Below, piece after piece: positions 5,292-6,199 of a stretch of DNA of 6,199 bases. The position numbers and the translations under genes are program-made. The stretch's first letter is position 1. Every line of letters begins with the position of its first letter. Source of the DNA: Lachnospiraceae bacterium (lineage in GTDB: Bacteria > Bacillota > Clostridia > Lachnospirales > Lachnospiraceae); assembly GCA_900753685.1 (NCBI GenBank), contig CAAEAB010000134.1, positions 1 to 6,199 of the forward strand, in the 5' to 3' direction. The notes under the pieces are model-generated. The model searched no databases. It was not told where the DNA came from and saw only the letters and a list, made by a program, of their open reading frames with translations.

Positions 5292-6199
5292 ATGAAAAAA
5301 ACAGCGTTAATCATGGCAGGAGGTAAGGGCGAACGTTTCTGGCCGAAGAGCCGTCAGTCTTTACCAAAACAGTTCCTTTCCCTGACGAATGACGGAAAAA
5401 CGATGATTCAGCTCACAGTGGAACGGATTCTTCCGCTCGTCAGCCTTGAGGATATATATATTGCCACAAACACGACCTACAAGCATCTGGTTTTAGAACA
5501 GCTTCCAGGTCTCCCGGAAGAAAATATTCTGTGTGAACCGGTCGGTCGTAATACAGCTCCATGTATTGGTCTTGGTGCGGTGCATATACAGCATAAATAT
5601 GAAGATGCTGTGATGATCGTCCTCCCTTCCGACCACCTCATTAAATATAACGACATTTTTACCGAGACGCTTTCCAACGCCTGTGAGGTTGCCGAAATAG
5701 AGTCCAATCTTGTCACCATCGGCATCACGCCAAATTATCCGGAGACCGGCTACGGCTACATCAAAGCCGATAATCACCGGCCGTTAAAGAAAACCTTTGC
5801 CGTCGACCGTTTTGTCGAAAAGCCTGACTTTAATTTAGCGAAGACTTATGTTGAAAGCGGCGACTATTACTGGAACAGCGGAATGTTTATCTGGAAGCTC
5901 TCCAGTATTCTGGAAAATATGAAAAATTTCATGTCCGACACCTATAACGGACTGATGCACATTCAGTCTGCCATCGGAACTGACGAGGAAGACTGCGTCC
6001 TCAAGGACATCTTTCCCGGCTTTGTCTCGGATTCCATTGATTATGGCATTATGGAAAAAGCTTCCGGTATTTATCTGATCCCGGGAAACTTTGGCTGGGA
6101 CGACGTCGGTTCATGGCTGGCCGTTGAACGTGTAAAGGGTTCGGACGTATCCGAAAACACGCTTACCGGCAATGTCATCGCTCTCAACACAAGCCATTG
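5292..6199 (+). CDS. manC: Mannose-1-phosphate guanylyltransferase, C-terminus beyond window
   Basis: This cytoplasmic enzyme makes GDP-mannose from mannose-1-P and GTP. I translated 302 codons before the right edge. All family hallmarks are intact: MAGGKGERFWPKSR (8-21, with the signature Arg15), PKQFL (25-29), EPVGRNTAPCI (82-92), LPSDHLI (111-117, metal-binding Asp114), ETGYGYI (151-157), FVEKPD (174-179), WNSGMFIW (194-201), SIDYGIMEKA (248-257) and GWDDVGSW (268-275). Stand-alone enzymes are about 350 residues and bifunctional ManC/AlgA types about 470, so whether a C-terminal isomerase cupin follows cannot be seen. AAGGAG at 5279-5284 with a 7-nt spacer fixes the start. It is transcribed divergently from the DUF4214 gene and the fusion-mutase operon. 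It is the best candidate for the real GDP-mannose synthase at this locus, because the nucleotidyltransferase domain of the fusion is degenerate. The symbol is given by family; the family call is firm. Confidence 0.93.
   Translation, partial: MKKTALIMAGGKGERFWPKSRQSLPKQFLSLTNDGKTMIQLTVERILPLVSLEDIYIATNTTYKHLVLEQLPGLPEENILCEPVGRNTAPCIGLGAVHIQHKYEDAVMIVLPSDHLIKYNDIFTETLSNACEVAEIESNLVTIGITPNYPETGYGYIKADNHRPLKKTFAVDRFVEKPDFNLAKTYVESGDYYWNSGMFIWKLSSILENMKNFMSDTYNGLMHIQSAIGTDEEDCVLKDIFPGFVSDSIDYGIMEKASGIYLIPGNFGWDDVGSWLAVERVKGSDVSENTLTGNVIALNTSH

Noticed and set aside
5477..5777. Two overlapping minus-strand open frames (83 and 94 codons) opposite the guanylyltransferase gene
   Set aside because: The plus strand here encodes conserved guanylyltransferase motifs such as VGRNTAP and ETGYGYI without interruption, so the opposite frames are chance.

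Overview
The window most likely comes from a Gram-positive, Clostridia-type bacterium, and a Lachnospiraceae-like gut Firmicute would fit. The support is strong AGGAGG-type ribosome binding sites, sigma-A promoters with consensus TATAAT boxes, a Bacillus/Clostridium-type class I phosphomannose isomerase module, and a secreted protein with DUF4214-like repeats. This assignment is inferred from sequence style, not from a database match.

Layout from left to right: (1) positions 1-970, minus strand, the N-terminal 323 codons of a phosphoglucomutase/phosphomannomutase-family enzyme that continues past the left edge. (2) 990-3323, minus strand, a 777-residue fusion: a mannose-1-phosphate guanylyltransferase-like domain, a type II isomerase-like cupin and a complete class I mannose-6-phosphate isomerase. 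It lies 19 bp upstream of the mutase gene, so the two form an operon with its own promoter at 3359-3387. (3) 3393-3430, a hairpin terminator. (4) 3449-5134, minus strand, a secreted protein with a signal peptide, an acidic Glu/Thr-rich region with a 30-bp tandem repeat, four DUF4214-like half-repeats and an uncharacterised C-terminal domain. It has a near-consensus promoter at 5164-5192. (5) A 136-bp divergent intergenic region containing inverted repeats. (6) 5292-6199, plus strand, a canonical mannose-1-phosphate guanylyltransferase that continues past the right edge.

Together the enzymes can cover fructose-6-P to mannose-6-P (isomerase), to mannose-1-P (mutase), to GDP-mannose (guanylyltransferase). 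This suggests a precursor-supply locus for mannose-, fucose- or rhamnose-containing surface or secreted glycans. Two features stand out. The guanylyltransferase part of the fusion has lost several hallmark residues that the divergent stand-alone enzyme keeps. A secreted repeat protein of unknown role lies between the two guanylyltransferase genes. No RNA genes, mobile elements or CRISPR arrays were seen, and there is no gene-free stretch longer than 136 bp.
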